DNA of 64,000 bases from Serripes groenlandicus (Eukaryota > Mollusca > Bivalvia > Cardiida > Cardiidae), in assembly GCA_031761405.1 (NCBI GenBank), contig JASEVX010000003.1, positions 118,668,727 to 118,732,726 on the forward strand, written 5' to 3'. Shown here piece after piece: positions 46,376 to 56,663 of the stretch. The notes beneath the pieces were generated by a model, which saw nothing but the letters and a program-made list of their open reading frames with translations, searched no databases and was not told the DNA's origin. How positions within the stretch are numbered: position 1 is the stretch's first letter; each line of letters begins with the position of its first letter. Position numbers and translations under genes: made by a program.

Positions 46376-46562
46376 GTTCTGTGTTCAGAAATGATAAAAT
46401 ATGCCCAATAACGGCGTTTTGTTATATATAACAATATGTGTAAATATAGCCCCAGCACTATCCTTTCGTTTCATAGTGTTTATTGTTAATATACCAAAAC
46501 TTTGAATGTTTATTTATTGACCTCCAATAGGAGGAATTAAAAGGAATAAATAAATAAATAAA

Positions 46563-47100
46563 CTACTACACCAACAACAATAACTTCTACTTCTTCTACT
46601 ACCACCGCTACTGCTACTGCTTCTATAATTTCGCTTATTAGTACATCGTTGTATATCAACGATTGTTTACACTGCAATGCTTAAATATCACCCATGCGAT
46701 TGTTTATTCTCATTTCGCCTTTTTGACAGAACAGAATATATACATATAAACCAATCGAAATTTCGCTTTTTTCTCAAATGTGAAGACACAAAGAAAAATT
46801 AATACGCCCACGGATCCTCCAATGAATGTCTTTAGAACTAAAGATTACAATATATACTCCTAAAAACAACAGATGTCAATTAATAACACTGTGTTTAAGC
46901 TGAACCTATAATAGTTTTAATAAGCCATATCCATCGGATGATATTGGAGTATAGCGGAGTCAATAACCGAGGGTGCCTGACGATACTAATTATTTCTACT
47001 ACTACTAATACTACGACTACTACTACTTATACTAATAGTACTAATAACAATAATGCCACAACTGGAAATAATGATATGGCAGACATTCAACCAACACTCC
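46563..47100. repeat. ACT/TAC-rich tracts flanking LINE-B
   Basis: Interrupted trinucleotide tracts at 46563-46625 and 46990-47050 within otherwise ordinary intron. No exon seen. Confidence 0.6.
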
Positions 47101-47218
47101 TGTCATTCTGTCCCGCCTGTTAAACAACCGTTTTAGCAGTCGGTAAACTAGTTCAAAAGTCAACAAATTTGTAAGTCAACAATGAACTACATGAAAAGTG
47201 AATCTAAAACACTTATAC

Positions 47219-47527
47219 CTTGTCTAACTTGCGTTGTTACGTTTAAAATATCAGTAAATCCACTAGAACCTCTGTTAGTTTCCGACTTTATACGAAAATA
47301 ATATCTGCTTTGTTCCTGGAGATTGTTTATTGTTCCATTGATTCTCTGCTCAATCTTCCCACCTTGCTTTTCGACTTTAATCTCCGGAAGCCACATCTGG
47401 CCATCTCTGCTGTATTCAATTATGAATGTTTGGTTGAACCCGCCGTGAGAGCCCGGCATCCACGACAAGGTCACAGAGTTAGACAGTACCTCGTCAATGC
47501 TAACGTCGTTAGGCGATGCAGGTGGAC
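47219..47527 (-). CDS. receptor exon: fibronectin type III domain
   Basis: Acceptor TTGCAATATTTCAG, donor CAAG|GTATAAG; 309 bp, phase 1 to 1. It begins P-P-A-S-P and continues NSVTLSWMPG (strand B with the conserved Trp), FIIEYSRDGQMW (strand C), and the signature INNLQEQSRYYFRIKSETN, the usual Leu...Y-x-F/V-R-x-x-A/S-x-N pattern of FN3 strands E-F. It ends with a VTTQVRQ linker to the TM exon. A single membrane-proximal FN3 after several Ig domains is the layout of nephrin-like adhesion receptors. Intact in this window. Confidence 0.9.
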
Positions 47528-48466
47528 CTGAAATATTGCAAATATCTTAATAAAGTAATATTATAAATGAGGACACAGATGGTTTGTTATTCTCATCCCA
47601 TCGTTCAAAAGTTGGGATTCGTCGTTAAATATTCATATTGCTAGCATAAATGTAATTATAACGAATCCGGCCAGAACTGACATAGATTTTACAATACAGA
47701 TGTACAATGTTCGCCTTTGTAGGAAATTTAAACTTAGTAAAATATATAGCAGACAAGTAAAAAGTGCTGCTTCAGCAGATTAAGTGCATGACATAAAAAT
47801 GAACGAGTCGTTTGTTGAAGAGTATCCGTTTTGTCATTTTAAAAGATTATTTAGACATTATATGATCAAATCCGACAGTGAACCAAGTGACGTTATTCGT
47901 CATCTTGACCCAGATAACGACATTTTTAAATATATATTTAATATAGAACATACCATATTATTACTAATTAAACAGTTAATAGTTAGATTCAAGGTGTATT
48001 TTGGTATTTTCACATGTCTTTCGGTTTGATCTCGTCCGGGATGCACTAAAGTGTGTCTATTTCAGTATCGGTTGTAGTTATATGTAGTCTTAATAACCGT
48101 TTATAATAATACATATGGATTTGCATAATGTTATAAACCCCAAAAAATGTATACAATGAGTAAATATAGTATTGAAATATAGTGAACCACGCATTTGAAA
48201 TGTATTTTGGTACATAATACGTATTTGTTTGTTTTAAGTTCCCGCCAATCAACCTGGAGCGAAAACAGGTTTCACTTCCATGAAGATTGGTTCACAAACT
48301 CCTCCATGGCAACTATTTCAAGCCACCTTTAACTCAGGGCGCTGATGCGCCGTGTAATTACAATAATTATTTCTATAAATACTGATGTTCTACAGATAAA
48401 TCCAGTTCACATACTAGTTTATACCAAGGGGTAAATGTCATGGCATAAGTGATAAGCATCCTTTAC
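47528..48466. other. intron, nothing recognised
   Basis: No repeat family or exon recognised. The 81-codon plus frame at 47784-48029 has no domain. Confidence 0.4.
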
Positions 48467-48790
48467 CTTCAGGTATAACATCAACTATCACCATTTTCGA
48501 CGAGCCGATAACGTTGGTAATCTGTACCTTATATAAACCAAATTGATCCATATTTTGAATGGTTAATTCTATGTCCGCAACTATCCCTTTTGTTGATATA
48601 GGAGTACCAAACACGGGTAATTCAACGTCCATTTCTGCCATGCTAGTTGAACAGTCAATTTTCAGGTTGTTTCTCAAACATTCCACAGTATTAACTTCAA
48701 CATTCGAATAAAATGTAATTTGAACTATTGTCACGTCGTTCAAGCTCGCATAAATCTGTATCGTTCCAGGACTAATTATGATTGGAAATG
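48467..48790 (-). CDS. receptor exon: divergent Ig-like domain without the usual Cys pair
   Basis: Acceptor TTCTATTTCTAG, donor GAAG|GTAAAGG; 324 bp, phase 1 to 1. Starts FPIIISPGTIQIYASLND and ends VIVDVIPE followed by the Gly shared with the FN3 exon. The F-strand signature reads MDQFGLYKVQITNVIGSS, with Val where Y-x-C normally has Cys. Cysteines occur instead at ECLRN and DCSTS. An unpaired or rearranged Ig-like domain just before FN3 is plausible for this family. A similar segment (IYSYPADVTSVQI) lies on the plus strand near 28.95 kb. Fully open and apparently intact. Confidence 0.8.
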
Positions 48791-49389
48791 CTAGAAATAG
48801 AATATGTTATGTTCGATGTCAAAAGCAAATGTTCAATATTGGTTTATCATCATTCTGTTAGTGTAGTGGTATTCATCTTATTACTGAATGCATACCCCTT
48901 AAGCCCTACATTCTGAGCGATGTGTATTGACACTCTCTACTAATAGAATGTTTTATGATAAATGTTATTGCATCTGTGTGACAGTCTGTATTTAACGGGT
49001 TCCTGTAGCATAAGAGTTTGTTTCCATATTCATGCAATGACGTTTTAATTGTATATTTGACATTATTTATATATAATAATATTGTTTGATTGTATTTTTA
49101 AACATGTTCGATCATTAAGATAATAAAACTATTTTGAATTGTTTTGATGAATTTACATTTGCGATGTTTTAGGATCATTAAGATAATAACAACCATTTTG
49201 AATTGTTTTGGTGAAGTTACATCTAAAGTTCTGAAACGCCATTGTTCTCGACTCGGAACTAAATCGTAAGCAACACGATACTTAAAATATATCCATATTT
49301 TCCCTAACAATGGTTTACATTTTGGCGAGTGTGTGTTAAGTAATTCGTATTAAGGTTAATTTGCAGCGATGTATGTGTATTTTGTAAGA

Positions 49390-49580
49390 ATCCGCCGTCG
49401 TCGAGTGGTCAGCGTCGAAGATTTGGAACCTGGCGTTCAGGGGTTCGATCCATTGTCACGGCACGGCGGTCATGATGAGTGCACATTTCCTAGCCTTGTA
49501 CTGTGTTGTTTACCCATATATCACGAATAAGAGTTTTACTAAAATGACATTGAAAGTGGCATAACATCTAAATTAAACAA
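49390..49580 (+). mobile_element. tRNA-derived SINE, second family, diverged
   Basis: Box A-like GTCGAGTGGTCAGCG and box B-like GGGGTTCGATCC. The body includes AGTGCACATTTCCTAGCC, TTGTACTGTGTTGTTTACCC and a GACATTGAAAGTGGCATAAC end, similar to the 56.2 kb element. The 3' tail is lost. Confidence 0.6.
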
Positions 49581-50102
49581 ACTTTGTGTTTTTTAACATT
49601 CAAGGGCTGACCCTGCTAGTCGAATAGAGCGAACTTTGAAACTACAAATTTTCTTTTCCGTTGAACAGCGCCATGAATGCTATACCAATCTAAGGACCAG
49701 CATTTATAAAATACATTGCTAGCAGTTCTTAAACGACTCATTTGCCGAGTGTATAGAATATATTATACATTTGTATATATATATATATATTTGTAGCAAT
49801 CATGTCCATTGATGGACATATCATATATAACGTCAGAAAAATACTTTAACAATCACAACTATCGCTATAAATAGACACAAACACATGTACATTATAAAAT
49901 GTATGCATGTCGTATTTAAAAATCGCGTGCAATATGTATGTACTTCTGAAATTATATATTCATCTTTAGTTAAAAGCATCAATATTTTGGATTGGAAGCG
50001 TTTTTTAAAGTGGAAGTATGTTGTAGTTGTTATGACTTTAGTGGGTGGTGAAAATGATGTATGTATTATAACAATGCGTGCTATAACATCATATAACGCA
50101 AC

Positions 50103-50481
50103 CAGCCCTGTGTTCCATAGTCACCAAACCCAAATCCTGTTTTGCGAAACCTATATAGGTTTCGTCGATAATCCGTGCATTAGTCGGTAAACCAAACCTG
50201 TTTGACGGGAGTACATGCATAATACAGCCCTGTGTTCCATAGTAAACACAACGTTAACACGCTTTGTCTATGGAGCGGAACGAAACCTACCTGTATTATG
50301 CATGTACTCCCGTCAAACAGGTTTGGTTTACCGACTAATGCACGGATTATCGCCGAAACCTATATAGGTTTCGCAAAACAGGTTTTGTGTTTGGTGACTA
50401 TGGAACACAGGGCTGGTAGGTTTCGTTCCGCTCCATAGACAAAACGTGTTTACGTTGTGTTTACTATGGAACACAGGGCTG
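50103..50481. mobile_element. TIR element split by an inverted copy of itself
   Basis: The order is A-B-A'-B'. A (50103-50224) is the reverse complement of A' (about 50290-50415), and B (50225-50289) is the reverse complement of B' (50416-50481). The outer minus-oriented element (A then B') is interrupted exactly at the A/B' junction by a complete plus-oriented element (B then A'). Both have AGCCCTGTGTTCCATAGT-type termini. Shared words include CCTATATAGG and TGCACGGATTATCG. It lies in the intron between two Ig exons. Confidence 0.85.
50225..50415 (+). mobile_element. inner MITE-like TIR element, 191 bp
   Basis: Begins CAGCCCTGTGTTCCATAGTA and ends CTATGGAACACAGGGCTG. Same family as the element at 19120-19315. 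No coding capacity. No clear target-site duplication because the insertion point is inside a relative. Confidence 0.75.
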
Positions 50482-50730
50482 TTTGTCATATCGAAACTAA
50501 AAATAGCAATATTTAAGTATGCGATGGTTTGTTATTTTTGTTAGCGTATGCATGCAAATATAACTGCACAGTCTCGCCAAATACTTAAAAGAGCGTAAAA
50601 ACCTTTTTTCCCACTGATATAAAAGAATTCTTGATAAAAGCAGCGAATATACAATGCAATTATAATACAGCTATAAATGTTTCAAAAAAGAAACTTGTGT
50701 TGATCGTATATAGAGAGCAATAATACTTAC

Positions 50731-51308
50731 TTTCAACTTCTAAATAAACTGTTCTCTGTCCAGCATTTGGATTCAAACTGTCTTGGACACCATTGCTCAC
50801 TGTGCATTCATATATACCAGTGTATTCATAGGTAAGATTGCCCGGCCGGGTAGCTCAATTGGTAGCGTATCTGACTCGTGATCTGGAGGTCACGGGTTCG
50901 ATACCCGGTTGCGGCGCGTTCTTTCGGGCGATGTTTTCCATTGCCTCTCACCTCTGATCTATGTGAGAAAGTAGTCAGTGGCTTCGAAAGAATGTTGTGT
51001 AAGTACTGGTGTGGGAAAGCCAGGAAAACATGGGTAGGTGCACTGTCCGCCGTGATATAACCAAAGCTGTTGAAAGCGGCGTTAAACTCCAAACAAACAA
51101 ACAAACAAATCATAGGTAAGATTACTCAGCGACAGAGTCGGCTCTTTCCCTAAACCATTTTGGTGTTGAACGATAGCCTGACCCAGCCAAATATGTTTCC
51201 ACCCTGAATAGGTGTAAGTAGATGGGTTTTCTGATGGAACGCAGATTACATCAGTGCTTCTGTCATTCACTGTAACGTTTGTTGTGCTAACTGTAACATC
51301 TGGTTTAT
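50731..51308 (-). pseudogene. receptor exon: Ig domain disrupted by a SINE
   Basis: Acceptor TTTGAATTCGTAG, donor GAAA|GTAAGTA. Without the SINE and one target-site copy (284 bp) the exon is 294 bp, 98 codons, phase 1 to 1, in line with its neighbours. It encodes KPDVTVSTTNVTVND, VICVPSE (first Cys), YSGWKHIW (Trp), LSLSNLTYEYTGIYECTVSN (the Y-x-C signature) and TVYLEVE. The SINE at 50840-51109 falls between LTY and EYTG, just before the second Cys. As read, translation runs into the SINE and stops at 51082. The domain cannot form from this allele unless the exon is skipped, which would keep the frame. Confidence 0.88.
50840..51109 (+). mobile_element. tRNA-derived SINE inserted in a coding exon
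   Basis: Head with GGGTAGCTCAATTGGTAG (box A) and GGGTTCGATACCCGG (box B). Body with CTATGTGAGAAAGTAGTCAG, AAGTACTGGTGTGGGAAAGC and GTAGGTGCACTGTCCGCCGT. The 3' end is GGCGTTAAACTCC with CAAA repeats. A perfect 14-bp target-site duplication, TCATAGGTAAGATT, lies at 50826-50839 and 51110-51123. The intact head, tail and duplication mark it as the youngest-looking insertion in the window. Orientation is opposite to the receptor gene. Confidence 0.97.
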
Positions 51309-52149
51309 CTACGAATTCAAATTATAAACATATGTTTATCAGAAGACATTAAGTGAAAAGGAATACCGCAATCAATTTAGTGTTTTAGTTAGAAAATAGC
51401 AATCATACTGACACAGCACATACTATAGGCATGACGTATACAAATACTATTCACTCTCTTCATTCTTAATTAAGTCTTGTAATGCGTTTTGGGTTAGAAA
51501 ATATAATAGTTTTTATCAAATGAGAACAACAAAAGTGTTTATTGTTATGCGTGTAAATGCAATATGAAGGCATCAATAAACGATGTAAATAGTTATATAC
51601 TTATGAAGACCCTATTATAGATTCAAGCTTCGAAACATGTTTATATTTATCCTGTTACAAACTATTTGATGTGCAAAAAAGTAGTTACATAAAGGTATAA
51701 ATATTAAAAAGTATTAAGATTGTAGATAGAATATTATGAAAATACATATAGCTGAACAAATAGAAAGTGTGCTTTTTTTCTCATTTTTGCTTAAATATAT
51801 AACTTTATTAGCCACGTGCATAGATATGTGAAGGTCGTGGCCATCCTCTCTCATACCTTACAGTAAATGTGTTTTAGTAAATCTGTGTTAGTATATAAGG
51901 TTAATAGTATGAATCAATAAACCATAACCGCTGCAGCAGGGGCTTAAACTTAAAAATGTTTTTAAGTTTTACACGTGTTAATAAAGCTATACATTTATAT
52001 GATGGGAAAAAGAAGCTTTAAAAGATATCAGAAAAACAAACAAACAAATAGAAAGAAAAACATGCATTTTACTGTTTGTAATACGTACATAAATCTATAT
52101 CAGAAGTTAAGAGCGGTTTTGTAACACATATCTTACAATTGTCCAGCTT
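51309..52149. other. intron, nothing recognised
   Basis: AT-rich sequence without an exon or repeat family that I can name. Confidence 0.4.
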
Positions 52150-53040
52150 TCTTTATCTGATTTGGCTTGTCTTGTGGAATTGTAAATGTTCGAGGCTAGA
52201 ACAGATGTATTAGAGTTTCTTCATTTGATACACAAAATGAACACACATTTGTTTCGACTAATTTCATTTTAAATAAGAGAGAATTTGTCGCTATTATTCT
52301 ATGAACTATTCTTGTTTGAAACTAAATCCATTATCATACAATTCTGGTATAAATGTTTATAATTGACATTAAAATTCTCATTTTTCAATAAACAAAATGT
52401 ACGCCTTCAGAACATCGACCCAAATTCATTTTTTATTGTTTTTTGAAACTTGTACAGCGTATTGTTTTCCTAAATTAAACAGTTTATTAACATCAATTAC
52501 ACTATTGACTACTTTATAGCATTTATTATCTCCACAAGTGATTAAATTATTAAGCCACTTGATTTTCATACTGTTTAAATAACTTTTTACATCTATCATC
52601 TTTAAACCTCCTTCAGCATAGCTTTTAATAAAAACATTTTCTTCTCTCTTTTTGCTTTTCCATCCCATTCAAAATCTAACAACATATCATTTAATTGTTT
52701 TATACATTCGTTTGTAGGTGATTACAAATGTGAAAAGAGTGGTATTAATAGCGATTTTACGACTGTCATTTTCCGTAGGGTGTTAAATTTCTTCTTTTCC
52801 AATAAGATATACTATTTTTTAAACTTCTTAACTTCGGTTCAAATTTAAGTCGAACATTTTTTTAGATTTACATGAAATAAAATTCCAAGTGGTTTAAACT
52901 GAGTTCCTCCCCAAGATAATTTCCATTTAGTTTTGATTGGACGTGTACTGTATTTAAGTGATCCAATCCAAATAACTTTAGTTTTATCAACATTAATTTT
53001 TAAACCGGACATTTTCGTAAAATTCATTTTTCGGCCAACC
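52150..53040 (-). pseudogene. LINE fragment (RT C-terminal half), third family
   Basis: Minus-strand frames carry MNFTKMSGLKINVDKTKVIW, LSWGGTQFKPLGILFHVNL, then KQLNDMLLDFEWDGK, REENVFIKSYAEGGLKMIDV and SYLNSMKIKWLNNL. The SGLKIN...KT and GGLKM-D blocks are typical of LINE RT thumb regions. The frame breaks at about 52670-52845. The family differs from LINE-A and LINE-B. It is 5'-truncated near 53040. Confidence 0.75.
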
Positions 53041-53089
53041 AGTTTGAGAGAAGAATATTTTTAACGTTGTTTTCGTTTGGTTGCCGTGA

Positions 53090-53310
53090 AAACCGGAATT
53101 CTGCATGGATAAAAAAGAAGAGAAGGAATTCTGGAGAGTACATTAAGGGGCTGCTTACCAATTGACCCTTTGGTTACTGATGAGAAGATGTTGACGGAAG
53201 CACGACGCGCGACTGACTACGCATGACGCACGTCACATGACGCACGTAGGACATAGGGCGATCACAATAAATCACCTTGCTTCGTGCTTATGTGAGGTAA
53301 AAAAAACGCC
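53090..53310 (+). repeat. hairpin-ended repeat
   Basis: ACGACGCGCGACTGACTACG, CACATGACGCACGTAGGACA, TAGGGCGATCACAATAAATC, then a hairpin ACCTTGCTTCGTGCTTATGTGAGGT ending in TAAAA, with short internal repeats of TGACGCACG. I recall this as a common bivalve repeat whose end reads GCTCAGGTGAGCTAAAA (unverified). The terminal hairpin style matches the elements at 23.77 and 61.4 kb. Confidence 0.5.
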
Positions 53311-54829
53311 AAATGGGTGTGTCTTTGGATACATTAACAAACTATCAATCTAGTTGAATCAATATACTTTATCAATTAATTCCAACAGTGTATATACTTA
53401 CATCTTTTCAATGGTAGTAAAACTAAATAAAAAACAAGATTACAATTAGATCAACAACGTTATAATATGGCAGCAATTGATGATGTATTTGTCATTGTAT
53501 TACATTTCATTTAATGCGGAGTTCTATCAGACAGATATAATCCATATCACCCACACTCTGAGTGATACAGGTTTGACATCATTTTCCTAGTTTCCGGTCA
53601 TGTTATACTTCCCTGTTATGTATATATAAAGACATACGTAATGGGTATATTATTAGATCGGATACAAGCATTGTCATGTGATAAAAACCTTATCTTATCT
53701 TTACCCATGTATAATTCCGTATTCCGTAAATTTAACAAATCGGACGTATTGTCATTGTCTGACATTGTTTAGTAAATAAATACATTCACACAAGATGTGC
53801 GTTTGAACAGGTACGAAGACATCAAATAGTTCCATTATTTCATCATCAATTATCATAAAATAAAAATAAATTGTTTACGCGCTCTTGAAAATATTCAATT
53901 GTAACACTTCTCGATGAGAGATATTCCATATACACTCAAATCAAACAAATATCCTCTATATATTAAAGGGTTCGATGCTGAAATACAAAATGACGATTTG
54001 ATGACCCTATTATTTAACACGTATCAACCGATATAACACATATATCAATGATCTGTCTAAAAAAAATAAAGGTCGACAAGGGGACATAATATATGCCTTA
54101 TGATAAATAAAGTTTCCATTCAATTAAACACCTGGTGATAAGTAAAGATAATGCTACTTTCTAGACAATATTGGGAACGTATAAACATTTTGTCCATAAT
54201 ATTAAAGTTACAAACGTGCTGAGTCCGAACACAACCACAGTTAACGCGAAATGTGAAATAGTTGTGTAACTTGTTCTTAAAATGCAAATAAATTGCGTAC
54301 ACCTTGTTTAAGCATTGCAAAATGCATCGTTTATTTAAGAAATAATTATTACTTTTTGAAATACATAGCTTTAATGATTTTAGAAGCATGTTGAAAAAAA
54401 CACAACTCTTAAGATAAATCAATACTAATTAATTTAGCAGTATATGTAATAAGGCGAGATTGGCTCATGCAAAACATTAGCATTGTAGAAAATCCTAAGA
54501 AGTCGTTCCGCTAGATTATGTTTTTAGCTCACCCGCGCACGAATGTTCGTTCAAATATTATTCTGTGTTACTACAGGTTTGCTTTAATAATAATTTCACG
54601 AGAATATTCCCTAGGTGGCTGTCATTAATAACAAGTCCAAACAATTAATTCTGAGGAAAAGTGTGGTTGCTACCGCATCAAAAAGAGGGAAACACACCAA
54701 CACTTTTGAAATCATCTTAACAATTGTCAAGTACAATTGTGCCTATGATAAACCTCTACCGAGAGTGGTCAACGTTTTACCATACATTGAACCACATCGC
54801 CGCCATTGGATTTTTTTTCCCTAATTGTG

Positions 54830-55215
54830 TATAGTAAAACCTTTCAAAATCTTGTTGGCGGAAAATACTTGCATGATTTGAAAATAATTTGGTACAAGTA
54901 TTCCTTGCGTGCCCCTCAAAGAGAATTCTTCGAATTATTCCGATTCGTTGAAAAACATAAAATTCCTGGCCTGATTTAAACATATTCCGATCCGTTGAAA
55001 TACATGACAGCCAGGGGATCTGGCTCGTTTTCCTTATATATTTATATAATTTAAACTTTAAAATATCTTCTTTTCCCAACGGAAAGGCCTGAATTTTAAG
55101 ATAATTTCGCACAAATATTCTTACGGTAACCATCTATGAAGATTGTATAAATTATTCCGATACGTTGAAATACATGACCACCCCGGGCGTCGCTTGTTTT
55201 CCTTGTTTTCATAGA
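54830..55215. repeat. degenerate repeat (ATTATTCCGATNCGTTGAAA type)
   Basis: The block ATTATTCCGAT(T/A)CGTTGAAA followed by A(A/T)ACAT and GCCAGGGG-like text occurs near 54934 and 55153, with a variant (ATATTCCGATCCGTTGAAAT) near 54983. The 118-codon minus frame over it is a by-product of the repeat. Confidence 0.5.
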
Positions 55216-56184
55216 ATAAGAGCATTAGCAATGGTTTAATTCAATCAAATCAGGGAAGCATTTTAAGTCCATCATTATCGTCTTGTTTTACGAAACTGTC
55301 CGTTTGTTTTCTTTTTAGAAACATTGCTTATAAGCTTAACTAAAGTGGAATAGAAGAAGACGTACAACAAAGTACTTCAAAACATTGTTTGTAAATTGGG
55401 AATAAAGGGAAAACAATATAAATCCTAAAAAACAAAAACAAAAGTATCAACAATCTTATCTAACCTGCAGAACGCTATTACAATGCTAGGAAAAGGCTTC
55501 AATAAAAGAAATTATTTTAAAAGTTGATTTGGCAATATGAGATATAACACTTGCAGTGCAAATGAACATAGTTATGAGTAATGAGTTTCAAAGTAGTGAC
55601 TTAATTTGTATGTAATTAGATATTAACGCACTTTTTAATCAATAGTGCATCATATCCGTCGAGGCAGACAGGGAATATACACATCAAATCAAATTGTTCA
55701 TGTTACTGCGAACATGAGTTCAATTATTTTATTTTGAAATTATTAAAATCAACGTGACATTATGTGACATTATTATCATATGAGTGTTCGGTTTCTGATT
55801 TAATCAAGCACTCCCAGATACGATTGATGCGGTCCGAAGTATGAAATGCCCGTATAATATATACTTAATGTGATTTGAAGCTTAACTATTGAAAAGGCAG
55901 CTGAAGGGAACACCTAAAACATACACAAAGACTTAAGTATGATTTGTGTGCATGAATTAATCGATACTGCTATATATATACGAAGCTACGTACCATTGTA
56001 CAAACTAGTATAACGTTGAGACAAGAGCTAATAAGACTCAGAAACAAAGCAGAGTTACTCAAAACTCAAACTTGAGTTACCTGTCTTCGGCTGTTCACTG
56101 CATCTCATAGTGAAGAACCTTCTCTCGTTATAAATGATATCATATGACAATCCCATGCCATTTAAAAGAATAATACCCCAATAA
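55216..56184. other. intron, nothing recognised
   Basis: No exon or known repeat recognised. Confidence 0.4.
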
Positions 56185-56375
56185 GTGTTCTTTATACACA
56201 GTGTTTATCCCAAATCTCGGCACGACTGTCATGGTGGAGTTCCCTTAGGTAAAGCACATTTCCGAGCCTAGTACTGGTTTGTTTACCCAGGAGTCATGAA
56301 TAAGTGTACTGTCGACGGGATTTAACTTATTTAAAGTTGAAAACGGCGTGAAACGCCAATAAAACAAAACAAATC
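56185..56375 (+). repeat. SINE body fragment
   Basis: AAGCACATTTCCGAGCCTAG, TACTGGTTTGTTTACCCAGG, AGTTGAAAACGGCGTGAAAC and GCCAATAAAACAAAACAAA resemble the body and tail of tRNA-derived SINEs in this window (compare 49.4 kb). The head is missing or unrecognisable. Confidence 0.55.
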
Positions 56376-56396
56376 TCTTTTAATCATCTACAAAAT

Positions 56397-56663
56397 ATAA
56401 TCTCAGAATAACTGTCTCTAATCACAATGTACCGTTACATGAGTTGTCTGCCAGACATATATATGTTCTAGCTTGGTTTCTATTGACAGCAACAATAGTA
56501 TATTCATACACGTTTGAGGAAACTAGAGTACCAGACTGTAAGGCTGCACCGTTATGTGACCAGGACACAATTGACTCTGGCTAAGAGGTGACATTACATC
56601 GGAATGTTATGGTTTTACCCTCGACAACTTTATCATCAGCTGAGATGGTGGATATAGGGTGAA
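56397..56663 (-). pseudogene. decayed Ig exon of the receptor gene
   Basis: Exactly 267 bp, the same length as the Ig exon at 58776-59042, and alignable along its whole length: HPISTISADDKVVEGKTITF, RCNVTS, stop, PESIVSWSHNGAAL, VNRNQARTYICLADN, NGTL, stop, LETVIL. It shares HP at the start, VNRN and the ADN after the second Cys with that exon. The acceptor position reads TTTTTCAA where AG would be expected, and the donor position reads T|ATTTTG instead of GTAAGT. There are two in-frame stops (56581-56583 and one near the end). It is an exon duplicate that has lost function, probably ignored by splicing. Confidence 0.8.

Larger units (their letters stand above)
42955..46562 (+). mobile_element. 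APE-type LINE (LINE-B), 5'-truncated and disabled, containing a SINE
   Basis: Starts inside the endonuclease (GIEIKRIYIIGVYMPSD) and continues VLGDFNARL (43100-43130), KIDHIF, a linker KPYWSNDLKLAHAESRRL and DINLFWKL at 43843. A SINE then interrupts. The protein resumes at FWKLVSKRKGK (44147) and carries RT blocks (SFADDISLIT near 45160, AFLDVKAAFDSVWH near 44855). The C-terminal frames to 46375 include CNLCLESTPDGIKHALCECP. The 3' end has a TCCAATAGGAGGAATTAAAA hairpin region and AATAAATAAATAAATAAA near 46540-46562. Several frameshifts and stops are present (for example CTGA and TGA at 44571-44605). It is related to LINE-A in layout and linker motif. Confidence 0.85.

Noticed and set aside
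54777..55133. 118-codon minus-strand frame
   Set aside because: It lies on a degenerate repeat whose units recur within it; no domain seen.
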